From Parelaphostrongylus tenuis (taxonomy: Eukaryota > Nematoda > Chromadorea > Rhabditida > Metastrongylidae): a stretch of DNA of 64,000 nt. The stretch is from assembly GCA_019055375.1 (NCBI GenBank), contig JAHQIW010000089.1:1-64000 (forward strand). The letters are read 5' to 3'. The notes beneath the pieces are model-generated. The model searched no databases, was not told where the DNA came from, and worked only from the letters and a program-made list of their open reading frames with translations. Positions 1 through 9,013 of the stretch are shown here, piece by piece (within the stretch, counting starts at the first letter, position 1; the number at the start of each line of letters is the position of its first letter). Made by a program: the position numbers and the translations under genes.

Positions 1-2
1 AT

Positions 3-173
3 GTGCAAGTGTGGTGTCAACATCAAGAAGCACATGTCAATATACTGGCGCAGACCGCACCGGAATCATTCCAAAACTTAGCTGTGAGTCCTGCGACGGA
101 AGGTGGCTGTGGTCGGCGTGCAATCGAGGTAGAGGAGGTGGAGCCGTTGGAAACACGCCCATGAGTCCACGGA
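3..173 (+). CDS. possible 3' terminal exon of an unknown gene entering from the left
   Basis: A reading frame is open from the window edge to a TGA at 171-173 (frame starting at base 3). Its composition looks like ordinary protein (for example HVNILAQTAPESFQNLAV). A second frame starting at base 2 is also open, to about 187, so the frame choice is uncertain. No family is recognised and no splice acceptor is visible because the window starts here. It could equally be chance in a slightly GC-richer patch. Confidence 0.22.
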
Positions 174-488
174 AGTCAGCTGCTTAAAATTTGATGGCTA
201 TCGTTCCAGCGACCCCACCTTCGTCAGAGCCTAGACGTGCATATCACGCCATGTCTGATTCCTCGATTAATATTTACCTTTTTACTCAATCTCAATCTTT
301 ATTTAGTCCTTTAATTCTTTTTACTCTCTAATATTACTTTAAATTTCGAGTTTTCATTACTCATGCCGACTTCTAGAGCTTTCCTTGAAAGATTTCAGCA
401 TCGATGACGGTGAGGTTTTGATAAATTAACTGAACAAATGGATAACCCCTCGTGATCTGACCGTCATGGAAAAAACTTTGGCGATCCG

Positions 489-640
489 TCAGTGTAAATA
501 CTGGGGAGTGGTGGGTCTATCGTCGTCGTAGTTGTGGCCGCGTGTTGAACGTGATCTCTCCAAAGAGCTTCTATTTGCCGACGTAGAGCGAAATCCAACG
601 CTTTCGGAATGGCGACGGGCAGGTTTCGTTATCAAGTTTC
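489..640 (-). CDS. possible exon, Ser/Arg-rich, unknown gene
   Basis: On the minus strand this stretch reads as a hydrophilic peptide containing RRHSESVGFRSTSANRSSLE and then HNYDDDRPTTP, before a TGA at 489-491. Codon use looks protein-like and the upstream half of the open frame (640-695) is AT-rich and probably intronic. A GTATTT donor-like site lies just before the stop, so this may be an internal rather than a terminal exon. No homologue is recognised and no neighbouring exon was found. Confidence 0.22.
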
Positions 641-1192
641 TTTCCTTTTTCACGGAAATTTTCTCGATTTTATTTATTATTATGGAGCTACACACTCTTC
701 TGTGAATCCTTTGGTCCTTCCTTCGAGTAGAAACTCTTAAATGTAAAGAGGAACGCCCATTTACTGCGTTGTCTTGGTGATGTTTACTCAGTACTTTCCT
801 CTAAACATCGACATCATGTCTGAAAGACAAGTGGTGATTTCTTTCTCGACTGTTTTCATGCTATATTTCGGTTTTTACTGAAAATTAACCTTTGCTTTAA
901 GAAATAGCTTAAATGTTATTTTCGAAAAATTCGATATTCACCCGATAATAAAACGGAACTTGAGATAATAAGGAAACCACTCGTATTCATCTCAGTTAGG
1001 TTTTTTTCGGATTGATTTATTCGAAATCAGCATTTTTGTGAAAAGTCGCCAGTTGAAAGTTCCAGTCTGAAAAGGTGATCCCAATTGACATCAGACTGAA
1101 ATTCAGTGCTGTATTTTCTTTTTTTACTATTGATTTCATAATGCGTTAATTCCTTTCCCATTACTTTTATCTAATGCTTGTTAAAGAGTGAT

Positions 1193-1500
1193 TGGGAGCA
1201 TCGTGGCTGAGTGGTTGTGATGCTCGTCGCGGCGCCCGTGGAACTGAGTTCCATCTCCCAGCACTCTTTAGGACAGTCAACTAGAACACCTTATGGGACG
1301 CCACAGCCAAGCTATCCTCGAGATTGCAAGAAGACATGTTCGATGAGTATTCTACGTCATTCAGAAGAAGAGGAAGAACGAATTGAATGTCAGAAGTACT
1401 AGGATCCGCACAGAAAAATTTGTGATGACGGATCGTGTAAATATTTAAGTAAATAAATAAAAGCAACATAGAAAAGTGTTTAATTCTCAAAGGATCTGTT
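1193..1500 (+). repeat. tRNA(Ser/Leu)-derived SINE, copy 1
   Basis: The head contains GTGGCTGAGTGGTTGTGATG, which resembles the A box of class II tRNAs (Ser/Leu: TGGCCGAGTGGTT). A body follows that shares ordered blocks with the copies at 2462-2720 and 4005-4205: a CAGTCAA block, a CTATCCTC block, GATTGCAAGAAG and AGTATTCTACGTC. It is divergent from the other copies and therefore old. The reading frames within it are not protein genes. Confidence 0.55.
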
Positions 1501-1808
1501 TACAGCGACTTCTTGAGGTGTGATGAGCGCAGTACTATTTTCGAGAGTGCGTATTAACCAGTTTAGCTGTCGTTTTGGGGATACTTGAAAGGGCTGACCA
1601 AAGCGGAAAGCAGTCGAAAGATTTCCTCAAGGCCATACGCTTCACATTGCTTGGGTTATGTACCAGTTGATCATTTTACTCTTACCTAAGATTCCATGGA
1701 AAAGAGCCGTTGGATTTTTTTTTTACGAAGAAAGAATGCTTTTCATCAAAAAAGTCAAGCCGTTTATTTCGAGTTTTTTATCAAGACCGCGCCAAAAATT
1801 AAATATCT

Positions 1809-2178
1809 CATAATTAGTATTTGAGCCAACATGTCATGTTATCTTTACTGGACTCTTGTATAGCCCGATACACGTGTTTCGGCTTTGCAACCTCGTCAGT
1901 CGAACAGTCCCTTCGTCGTTAGTCAATCCTCTCAGGGCCCCCACATCCAGTTATAAAGAGGTAAGCGACGACGAACGATTATACAACCGTCGTCAAGTGA
2001 AAAATCGAAAGATCGGCATTTTGCAACACTCGAATGCTCTTGGCTGATATTTTTGAGATATTATATCGTATATTTTGGGTGTTTTATTACCACGCAAAAA
2101 GGCCGAAACCCGTGTATCGGGCTAAACAAGAGCCCCTTAAAGATAACATGACATGTTGGCTCAAATACTAATTATGAT
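1809..2178. mobile_element. foldback (MITE-like) element, ribozyme family copy A
   Basis: Two inverted arms of about 80 bp (1809-1888 and 2099-2178) begin and end with the family signature TTTGAGCCAACATGTCATG. They enclose about 210 bp. The left arm carries a complete hammerhead-like motif on the minus strand; the right arm keeps only the GAAA/stem III/stem I half (around 2100-2130). Related copies with the same end sequence occur near 3148-3745, 33907-34263, 44870 and 45170. No transposase is encoded, so mobility would depend on another element. Confidence 0.75.
1863..1905 (-). ncRNA. hammerhead-type self-cleaving ribozyme (minimal, type I-like)
   Basis: Read on the minus strand: stem I 5' strand GTTCGA (1905-1900), core CTGACGA (1899-1893), stem II GGTT/AGCC closed by a GNRA tetraloop GCAA (1892-1881), GAAA (1880-1877), palindromic stem III ACACGTGT, cleavage triplet GTA ending at 1869, and stem I 3' strand TCGGGC (1868-1863). 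Stem I forms six pairs including G-U wobbles. All core residues of the hammerhead family are present. Stem III has no loop, so efficient cleavage would probably need a dimer. Confidence 0.65.
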
Positions 2179-2461
2179 AAAAAGTTAGAAATCTAATATT
2201 AGATTCAGATTAAAAATTAAGTTGAAAGAATGACATGTGCGTTTTTTGGGTATAAATAAATTATTTCTTCAAGTTTTTATTACTTAACTAAAGTGAAAAG
2301 TGTGCTCACGCGCCCATTTTCCAGCAGAGACTGCTCTTATCTAAGAAGATTCAGAGTAGTTTTTTTCCTGTTAGTTTCTTAACACTAGCCTTCGTACAAA
2401 AAAATGTGATGTGGGAATGTGAATTAAATAAAAGATAACTTTTCAACTCATAAGTTGAATC

Positions 2462-2720
2462 AGTTGTGGGAGATCGGTAGCCAGTGGATAGTGATACTCA
2501 ATGCGAACGTGATCTCCCTGCAGCGCTCTCCGGCAGTCAATAACGAACGCACTACGTAACACCCAGCCTGGCTATCCTCCACGGGATTGCAAGAGCTACT
2601 GTGCCAGTATTCTGCGACGTCCGTGAAGATGAAATTCTCTAGCAAGCGAGGAGACAAATCGAACGCTAGGGAACTGGGATCCTCATATCAAAAGAGAAGC
2701 TGTGATACAGATCAAAAAAG
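2462..2720 (+). repeat. tRNA-derived SINE, copy 2
   Basis: This copy shares the SINE block order with 1193-1500: GGTAGCCAGTGGATAGTGAT head, CAGTCAATAACGAACGC, GGCTATCCTCC, GGGATTGCAAGAG, AGTATTCTGCGACG, and the tail GAACTGGGATCCTC. The tRNA-like head is more eroded than in the copy at 4005-4205. Confidence 0.5.
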
Positions 2721-3658
2721 TGACAAAAGTGAAGAAAGAGTTATCTGTACACTTAATTTTGCAGCTTTACACCTTCATAATTCATCGGTTCTCGGCCTAA
2801 TTATTTCTTATCTTGAGGTAGTAATTATTATATGGGAGTAGTTTATGCGGTTGTAGATCGTTGACGCGATATGCGGGGATTCTTCGTTCAGCACTCGTGC
2901 AGATCGTCTTTGTTGTTGATTGCTGTACACTGTCTCCTGGATTTCGAAAGCGGTTCCAATAGTTATGGTTGTTTTTCCTTCCACATAACGGTTTTTCCAG
3001 AGTATGTTCTTTTTCTTCTTTCGAGTCATGTTGGACTTGCGCTCCTCTCTGAATGCGGACTGGTATGTTGCATTTGCAAAAGTTAACAATTACATATCAT
3101 ATCTTTCGTTTCGAGTGTTTTCTCAAGACCACAGCTCAAATTTCAATATGCCTGGTAATTATTTTTTGAGCCACGCATGTCAGTGGTCTATCGAAGAGGG
3201 CTGACTTATAGAGCCCGATACACGTGATACATCAAATAAAGTGATAAAAGTGAAAAAAGAGTTATCTGTACACTTGAGTTTGCAGCTTTACGCCTTCATA
3301 ATTCATCGGTTCTCGGCCTAATTATTTTCTATTTTATAGGAGTGATTATTATACGTGAGTAGTTTATGCGGTTGTAGATCGTTGAGGCGACATGGGGGAA
3401 ATCTTCGTTCGGCGCTCGTCCTGGATCTCAAGAGCGGTTCCAATAGTTCATGGTTGTTTTTCTTTTCACAGAGCAGTTTTTCCCAGAGTATGTTCTTTTT
3501 CTTCTTTCAAATCATGTTGGACTTGCACTCTTCCCTGGATGCAGACTGTTATGTTGCACTGGCAAACGTTAACAATTTAATATGCTTGGTAATTATTTTT
3601 TGAGCCACGCATGTCAGTGGTATATCAAAAAGGGCTGACTAATAGTGCCCGATACGCG
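2702..3658 (+). repeat. tandem direct duplication of a ~0.5 kb unit
   Basis: Unit 1 (2702-3223) and unit 2 (3224-3658) match in order: GTGATACA start, AAGAGTTATCTGTACACTT, TTCATAATTCATCGGTTCTC, TTTATGCGGTTGTAGATCGT, CAGAGTATGTTCTTTTTCTT, ATCATGTTGGACTTGC and GAGCCACGCATGTCAGTGG. Unit 2 lacks about 85 bp present in unit 1 (around 3090-3150). The junction lies in the ribozyme-family end sequence CCCGATACACGTG. The reading frames inside are not convincing genes. Confidence 0.8.
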
Positions 3659-3745
3659 TGTTTCGGGCTCTATACGCCAGCCCTCTTTGATAGATCACTG
3701 ACATGCGTGGCTCAAAAAATGATTATCAGGCATGTTAACAACTCA
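3148..3745. mobile_element. foldback remnant of the ribozyme-MITE family (copy B)
   Basis: The left segment 3148-3230 (TTTTTTGAGCCACGCATGTC, GAGGGCTGACT, GCCCGATACACGTG) is mirrored by 3650-3745 (CGTGTTTCGGGCTC, CCAGCCCTCTTTGAT, GACATGCGTGGCTC). GAAA and stem I halves of the hammerhead remain near 3650-3672, but the CUGANGA core is absent in both arms. Confidence 0.6.
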
Positions 3746-4004
3746 GTCACCCCACGCATTGTCTCGTGCCTCATCGGTTTTACCGGAAGTATACTCGACC
3801 ACGATAGGCTCTCCGTACCCGACACTAGTGGAACAAAGACGGGAGCAGATCCGTCATAGACGATTCTCCAATGTTTGACTTCTGACTCAAGAAGAATGAT
3901 TGCGATGAAGCTAGTGAAGCTAGTGACTCACTTATTTGATTGATTCGGCAATCTGTTATCCGTCTTCACCGCATTTTTTTCGCTGTGCGAATCCCAGTAC
4001 TTCT

Positions 4005-4205
4005 GGCATTACATTCGTTTATTTGTCTTCTTCTTGAACGTCTTGGAATACTGGTTGAGCGCGTCTGCTTGCAATGTCGAGGACAGCCTGGCTGTGGCGT
4101 TCCACAGGGCATTGGTGTTGACTGCGGGAGAGTGTTGAAGGATGGCGTTCGGTCCCACGCGTGCCGCGACGTGCATCACAACCACTCGGCCACGGCCCCT
4201 CTATT
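4005..4205 (-). repeat. tRNA(Ser/Leu)-derived SINE, copy 3 (best preserved head)
   Basis: On the minus strand the head reads GGGGCCGTGGCCGAGTGGTT, a near-perfect class II tRNA A box, followed by GTGATGCACGTCGCGGC. The body blocks shared with copies 1 and 2 are CAGTCAACACCA, CCACAGCCAGGCTGTCCTC, ATTGCAAGCAGACG and AGTATTCCAAGACG. The head is SINE-like rather than a functional tRNA: no closing acceptor stem was found. Confidence 0.6.
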
Positions 4206-4540
4206 CGAGTAATCATTTCCAGTTATACTAAGATATGAGTTAAGACTATGTTTGTATCGAAGTTTGAATCTATTTGAGCTCTGTAAGCTCGAGGGAAGCA
4301 TTTCTCATTCCATATTGTAAGCTGCCGATCCCGCGTTTGTAAGTACGTTGTTGTCTTTTTGATGTTCTCTTTGTTGCCTTATTTCTCTTTATATTTTATA
4401 AAAAATAAAAAGTTTATCGCGTTCGTCTGTCATGCGTATATCCCTTTCTTATCTGATGCTTGTTGCTTTCAGATCAGTCTCAATTTTCCTTGTCTGTAGG
4501 TTTCTATACATCGCTTTGGCGCTGTTCTTGAGATCAAGCG

Positions 4541-4574
4541 ATGTCAGCCGGTCCGATTAATGAACGTAATCAGG
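4541..4574 (+). CDS. sap-49: sap-49 exon 1
   Basis: ATG at 4541 begins MSAGPINERNQ, matching the start of nematode SAP-49. The exon ends CAGG|GTAGGT in phase 1. The start is chosen because it is the family N-terminus and joins exon 2 to make an Asp codon. Confidence 0.85.
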
Positions 4575-5402
4575 GTAGGTGTCGTATCTTCTGATAGCTT
4601 ATTAGATCATAAGGTCTTGTCAATTGCGTTGTGAAGGTTGATAGATGAAAAGAATTCATTTTTGGGTCGGCAAGAAATTAGGATACTTTTTCGTTTCTTT
4701 TGATAATTCCTGAAGCATTTGAGTTTCTGTTCTTAATGCCGTCTAGAACAGCTTTCAGTGATTATTTTTATATATAACACTTATAAGTTTCTTTCAAGGT
4801 GGATTTATATGGAGATCAAAACGATTGTTGATGCTACGCGAGTATCGTTGTGAGTCGAAGCAGTACTTGAACCCGAACGATTCTCGTGTGGTATCTACAT
4901 TCTCGCTGTAATTACATCCTGGAACAAATATATAAGTTTTATATATCAAAAGAATCACAAGAAGCCGTTCTAAACGGCAGTAAAACAGAAGCTCAAATGC
5001 TTGAAAAATAATCAACAGGAACGAAAAAGTCCATCAAATTTCTTGCCAATCCAGTATTTCAGCACTGTGATAATTGGCAAAATTATCAATTTAACCATCT
5101 TTTTCCTAACAGTGATATAGTGTAATTACTGTACATCCACTAATCTGTAATGAGTGATATGCAAATTTTAAAACTTGGTGGGCACTGAAATCGCGTCTCA
5201 TCTTTTGCGGGACGCGTGTCAACCACTGCACTTCGAGAACTCCTGTTCTGCTATCTTACCTATCTTTGTACGAATAAACAGTTCTTATCCATCACATATG
5301 TCCAGTATCTGATAGCGTTACTGGGTTCAGTGCCGATAAGTGCTTACCACATCACACCGTTAACGGTTGTGGGTTCCTGACAGTTTTGATACCTTGTATC
5401 GC

Positions 5403-5500
5403 ATTAAGAGTGATAGCAGAACAGGAGTCCCGGTAGTGCAGTGAATAGCACGTGCCTCCAAGAAGGGTTAGGGACGGTTGAACTCTCGTGTGAAACTCAA
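5403..5500 (+). repeat. tRNA-like repeat (intron 1 of sap-49)
   Basis: CCGGTAGTGCAGTGAATAGC followed by ACGTGCCTCC and GGTTGAACTCTCG resembles A- and B-box spacing of a degenerate tRNA. It belongs to the same family as 20878-20960. Not foldable as a full tRNA. Confidence 0.45.
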
Positions 5501-5590
5501 AGTTACATATACCACTAAACATCATTGGATCTATGAAAGCTGCTTTTTCATAGAAAGAGTAATTGCTAAAATTGCCCGAAATGCTTTCAG

Positions 5591-5720
5591 ATGCCACCAT
5601 TTACGTAGGTGCACTGGACGAGAAGGTAACGGAGAATGTACTCTGGGAGTTGATGGTTCAAGCTGGACCTGTGACAAGCGTTAATATGCCCAAAGATCGA
5701 GTCACTGCGAATCACCAAGG
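5591..5720 (+). CDS. sap-49: sap-49 exon 2 (RRM1, RNP2)
   Basis: Follows a TTTCAG acceptor (5585-5590) and reads [13 protein letters not shown] then [14 protein letters not shown] and [12 protein letters not shown], with the RNP2 motif IYVGAL. Ends CAAGG|GTTTGC, splitting a Gly codon (phase 2). Confidence 0.9.
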
Positions 5721-5806
5721 GTTTGCAGTTTCAGTTTCCACCCTTTGGAGTTTTTCGACAAATATTGATGATGCTGTAGTGTTTCTCATCCATCAGCGAA
5801 TTTCAG

Positions 5807-5897
5807 CTTTGGATTTGTTGAGTTTATGGGAGAGGAAAACGCTGACTATACAATCAAAATTCTTAACATGATAAAGCTCTTCGGGAAGCCTATCAAG
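5807..5897 (+). CDS. sap-49: sap-49 exon 3 (RRM1, RNP1)
   Basis: TTTCAG acceptor at 5801-5806. Reads [18 protein letters not shown] then [12 protein letters not shown], including the RNP1-type GFVEF. Ends in phase 0 before GTTGCT. Confidence 0.9.
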
Positions 5898-5949
5898 GTT
5901 GCTTTTTCGAAGTTTGTGTAGGAAAAACTTTTTTCTAAATGTTTATTAG

Positions 5950-6024
5950 GTCAACATAGCCAGTGCTCACGAGAAAAACATGGATGTTGGAGCGAATATT
6001 TTTGTTGGAAATCTGGATTCAGAG
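5950..6024 (+). CDS. sap-49: sap-49 exon 4 (linker and start of RRM2)
   Basis: Reads VNIASAHEKNMDVGANIFVG then NLDSE; 25 codons, phase 0 at both ends (TTATTAG acceptor, GTATGC donor). Ile replaces the Lys usual in the VNKASAH motif. Confidence 0.9.
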
Positions 6025-6086
6025 GTATGCGCATAAGCTGTTTTCTTCTGTTTAATCAACGTCGATTAGTTTTTTTTTCAATTTAG

Positions 6087-6140
6087 GTAGACGAGAAGCT
6101 TTTATATGATACATTCAGCGCATTTGGCGTCATCCTTCAA
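6087..6140 (+). CDS. sap-49: sap-49 exon 5 (RRM2)
   Basis: Reads VDEKLLYDTFSAFGVILQ, 18 codons, phase 0-0, with a TTTAG acceptor and a consensus GTAAGT donor. Confidence 0.92.
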
Positions 6141-6196
6141 GTAAGTTATAATCGATTGGCAAAAATTTCTTCCCTATCAAGATTAATCTCTTTTAG

Positions 6197-6320
6197 GTTC
6201 CCAAAATTATGCGTGACCCTGAGACAGGAAACAGTAAGGGATTTGCATTCATAAATTTCGCATCATTTGAAGCATCCGATATGCTATGGAAGCGATGAAT
6301 TGACAATTCCTCTGCAATCG
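6197..6320 (+). pseudogene. sap-49: sap-49 exon 6, frameshift plus nonsense
   Basis: Begins [20 protein letters not shown] then FASFEASD. After GAT (6278-6280) one base is missing; the correct frame then resumes AMEAMN followed by TGA at 6301-6303 where the family has Gly, then QFLCN and a split Arg codon before GTTCGT. Two lesions fall within about 25 bases. Confidence 0.8.
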
Positions 6321-6400
6321 GTTCGTTTAACAATTATTATTTTTGATCCATTTTCTCGAAGCTTCGGGTTTTTACAAATTGTTCACGACTTTACTTTAAA

Positions 6401-6517
6401 GCAATCTCCGTCTCTTATGCTTTCAAAAAAGATGCCAAAGGTGAAAGACATGGTACTGCGGCAGAGCGCATGTTGGCTGCACAGAATCCTCTTTTCCCGA
6501 AGGATCGACCAAATCAG
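6401..6517 (+). CDS. sap-49: sap-49 exon 7 (end of RRM2), 5' splice boundary damaged
   Basis: Reads [20 protein letters not shown] then [19 protein letters not shown], ending CAG|GTGCAT. The reading needs one base before 6401 joined to the CG of exon 6, but the preceding bases are TTTAAA, not a usable AG. A one-base loss near 6400 would explain this. Confidence 0.8.
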
Positions 6518-6598
6518 GTGCATTTATTGCTAAATCTTTCCAGCCATTTTTTAGGAAGCTATAGCTCATAAGTTGTGATTATAGCAAGGTTTTTTTAG

Positions 6599-6833
6599 AT
6601 GTTCTCGGACACTACCTGGACGGCTGCCGTTTCCTCCACCAATGCCTGGCATGCCGCCTATCATGCCTGGTCTTCCTGGTATGCCTCCGATGCCTCCTCC
6701 TTTGCGATGACCATGAGTTCTATGGGCTTTCCTCCACCACCACCTACAGCTACTCCAATGCCTCCTCCTCCACCACCTCCTGTTCCTCCTACTCCAACCA
6801 TAACACCAAGGCCGCCACCGCCGCCTATATCAC
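6599..6833 (+). CDS. sap-49: sap-49 exon 8 (Pro-rich tail), frame switches
   Basis: Acceptor TTTTTTAG at 6591-6598, start MFSD (family VFSD). From about 6612 the Pro/Met-rich reading (PPPMPGMPPIMPGLPGMPPM) lies one frame over, and near 6710 it meets TGA. The original frame then resumes with MGFPPPPPTATPMPPPPPPP and TITPRPPPPPIS up to the CAC|GTTGGT donor. Confidence 0.7.
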
Positions 6834-7462
6834 GTTGGTATTCATTCTTTTTTCTTTAGATTATCCCTTTTTTTGTTTCGACGGAAATTGAGCTATATGG
6901 TTCCTTAATACTTCAGCAACCTGACCTGGCTTCAGGATGAATTGTACGGAATTCTGTGGTTTTTTCCATTTTACTGCTACTGTGCTAGTTGAGCAAGTCA
7001 TTTTTGCAATTTCATCCCAAGATAGTTATGCTTCTTTGTTACTACAGAAAATCGTTGTTACAGAAATCCTCCTTTCTTGCGAAGTGGAGGGTGTTTTGAA
7101 AATTTGCGACTATGCTTCTCTTTAGATATAGCAGAATTGTACAGTTGCTTCTCCTAAGATGAATTTTTGTTGCGAAAAACTTTAGTTGACAACTCATACC
7201 GCGCGTCTCTTTATAAAGAATCAGGTCGTTGCTTAACATAATTATCAAGCCCTCAGACTATCAGTATGCCGCGGTTAGGTAGTGCATCATTGTTGGAAAA
7301 GCACACACCATGTTCATCAAGTGAATAGTTAAAGAGAGAAGAAATGAGGGAATGAGTAGTGGATTTAATGTGTACGTCCAGTTTTAGAAGAATTGGATTT
7401 AAATATGGAGGGCTAGTTTGATAGGTATCAAAATGGTATTAGGGTTACGTTGCTTATTTCAG

Positions 7463-7657
7463 GTGGAGGAGCTCAATGGACTATGCCGACACCGCCTTCT
7501 CCTCCTCCGTCTCGTGGGACATCTTTCGTGCCCCCTCCTCCTCCAGGAGGAATGCCACCCGGCCCTCCTGGTCCTGGTGGCCCACCTGGTCCACCTGGTC
7601 CTCCTGGACCGCCTGGACCTCCTGTACCTCTCTGGGAATGATTGCACCACCGCCGAG
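7463..7657 (+). CDS. sap-49: sap-49 exon 9 (Pro/Gly-rich), premature TGA
   Basis: After a TTTCAG acceptor the frame reads GGAQWTMPTPPSPPPSRG and a PPGPPGPP run, then WE and TGA at 7639-7641. The family-like GMIAPPP lies one frame over immediately afterwards, before the GAG|GTGGTT donor. If the TGA is real it truncates the tail. Confidence 0.7.
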
Positions 7658-7712
7658 GTGGTTTCGTTTTTTTTTTGTTTTCAACTCATTTTTCAAACTT
7701 AGAAATAATCAA

Positions 7713-7715
<3 letters not shown>

Positions 7716-7768
<53 letters not shown>

Positions 7769-7830
7769 AAATGTACGCATATATATACATATATACGTAT
7801 ATGCATGTACACTGTATATCTATGTGCATA
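7716..7830. repeat. (TA)n microsatellite in sap-49 intron 9
   Basis: About 50 bp of uninterrupted TA (7716-7765) followed by imperfect ATATAC/ATATGC repeats. Frames across it are spurious. Confidence 0.9.
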
Positions 7831-7996
7831 TATATACTCAAAATTGACCATAAGTTCTAGGTTATGACCACATCATCACAGTTATGTGATGCTACTTAAA
7901 GGTCTTCTGATCGTCAGTACTGTTAATTTAATTATGTGGGAACGTATAATGCCAGTTGATAATTCGTCATGTCTAATATTTGCACATTTCCACCAG

Positions 7997-8088
7997 GAAT
8001 GCCTCCACCACCTCCTCCTTCTAGGCCACCAATTCCACCTCCCTCTGGACAAGCTCCACCAATTCCTCCTCCACCTCCAGCATCCTGA
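7997..8088 (+). CDS. sap-49: sap-49 exon 10 (C-terminus)
   Basis: Acceptor TTTCCACCAG. Reads GMPPPPPPSRPPIPPPSGQA then PPIPPPPPAS and stops at TGA 8086-8088, closely resembling the SRPP...PPPPP end of nematode SAP-49. Confidence 0.8.
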
Positions 8089-8290
8089 AATCGTCAAATG
8101 TATCGTCTGAAGCGTTGTTTCCTGTTTATCTGTCTTCATATTTTTTATTTATCTGCTACAAAGACTTGTTTGAGTGTTGGAACATGTTTGCCTCTTTAAT
8201 ACATAGTTCATTGAGTGAATACTTCGAACTGGGATTTTTCCCTTGTCATTCTGTTTTGTTAAAGGAATCTTGGAGTGATGGTGATTATTC

Positions 8291-8296
8291 AATAAA
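8291..8296 (+). promoter_or_regulatory. candidate polyadenylation signal of sap-49
   Basis: AATAAA about 200 bases after the sap-49 stop codon, the first canonical hexamer downstream. Confidence 0.55.
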
Positions 8297-8884
8297 GTGG
8301 TAAAATATACTGTTTATTTTCAAAACTTAGGCAGGCTACGATTATGTGGCTAGCACTATAGTTATGAACTAGTAATTGCAGAACTATCCACTGAGTGTGT
8401 TGCACACATCAGCACTAGTTGTGTTGTCTCGCCAGCGTCCTCCATGGAGGAGGTATGGTCCGTATGTAGGTACAGTTATGATCTGGAAATATGTCATTTA
8501 CACTTCCATTTGAGAACCTGGATGTTGGATGAGAGTAGGTGTTCCTTGAAATTTCAAAGTGGCTAAATTCACAAGCTATATGTCTTCTTCAATGAATAAG
8601 CTAACATAAGGTTGTTGTAAGGGTTTTTCACCAATCAGCCAACTTCTAGACACTTTTGTCTTCTTCAGAGGCGGATTCACTGGAGTCGCTGGGTCACAGG
8701 TAGTCGTCCGCTGTCACACCGAGTCGAATACATCAAAGTGGAGCATGGCGTGAATGAAGCATTGTATTTGAAAGTTTTATACTAATTTATCCATAAGATC
8801 GACTGTTTTCAAAACCTTGTGGTAAGCATTCAAAATAATTCCAAAAAAGAATGTTTTAAGCCTAAACGAGGTTGGTACGCCAGG

Positions 8885-8929
8885 GCCATACACCGATGTT
8901 TCGGAGGTTTCGGCCTCCTCGTCAGTGAC
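8885..8929 (-). ncRNA. hammerhead-type ribozyme
   Basis: Minus strand: stem I GTCA (8929-8926) with TGGC (8888-8885), core CTGACGA (8925-8919), stem II GGAGG/CCTCC with loop CCGAAA (8918-8903), GAAA (8902-8899), palindrome-like stem III ACATC/GGTGT (8899-8890), and GTA with cleavage expected between 8889 and 8888. All core positions are present. The mirrored copy has a longer stem I. Confidence 0.6.
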
Positions 8930-8965
8930 TCCCGCCCCACATTAAGCCCTGCATTCTAGCAGGAC

Positions 8966-9013
8966 GGCCATTGACGAGGAGGCCGAAACCTCTGGAACAC
9001 CGGTGTATGGCCC
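8966..9013 (+). ncRNA. hammerhead-type ribozyme, core-mutated copy
   Basis: Mirror of 8885-8929: stem I GGCCA (8966-8970) pairs perfectly with TGGCC (9008-9012), stem II GGAGG/CCTCT, stem III ACACC/GGTGT. The core reads TTGACGA (C3 changed) and GGAA instead of GAAA, so it is predicted inactive. Confidence 0.45.

Larger units (their letters stand above)
4541..8088 (+). pseudogene. sap-49: sap-49 / SF3B4 (SAP49, SF3b49) orthologue, broken as written
   Basis: SF3B4 is an SF3b subunit of the U2 snRNP that contacts pre-mRNA near the branch site and acts in the nucleus. The locus shows an N-terminal MSAGPINERNQ, RRM1 (exons 2-3), RRM2 (exons 4-7) and a Pro/Gly/Met-rich tail (exons 8-10) ending in IPPPPPAS and TGA. 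Exons 1-5 join in phase at canonical GT/AG sites. Lesions: one base missing near 6280 in exon 6, TGA at 6301-6303 where Gly is expected (MN*QFLCNR), no AG at the position needed before exon 7, frame switches inside exon 8, and TGA at 7639-7641 in exon 9. Either a decaying copy or consensus errors; conserved flanking codons mean the damage is recent. Confidence 0.85.

Noticed and set aside
7459..7696. Several overlapping frames in the Pro/Gly-rich segment
   Set aside because: Shadows of the sap-49 Pro-rich exon 9 in other frames and on the other strand.
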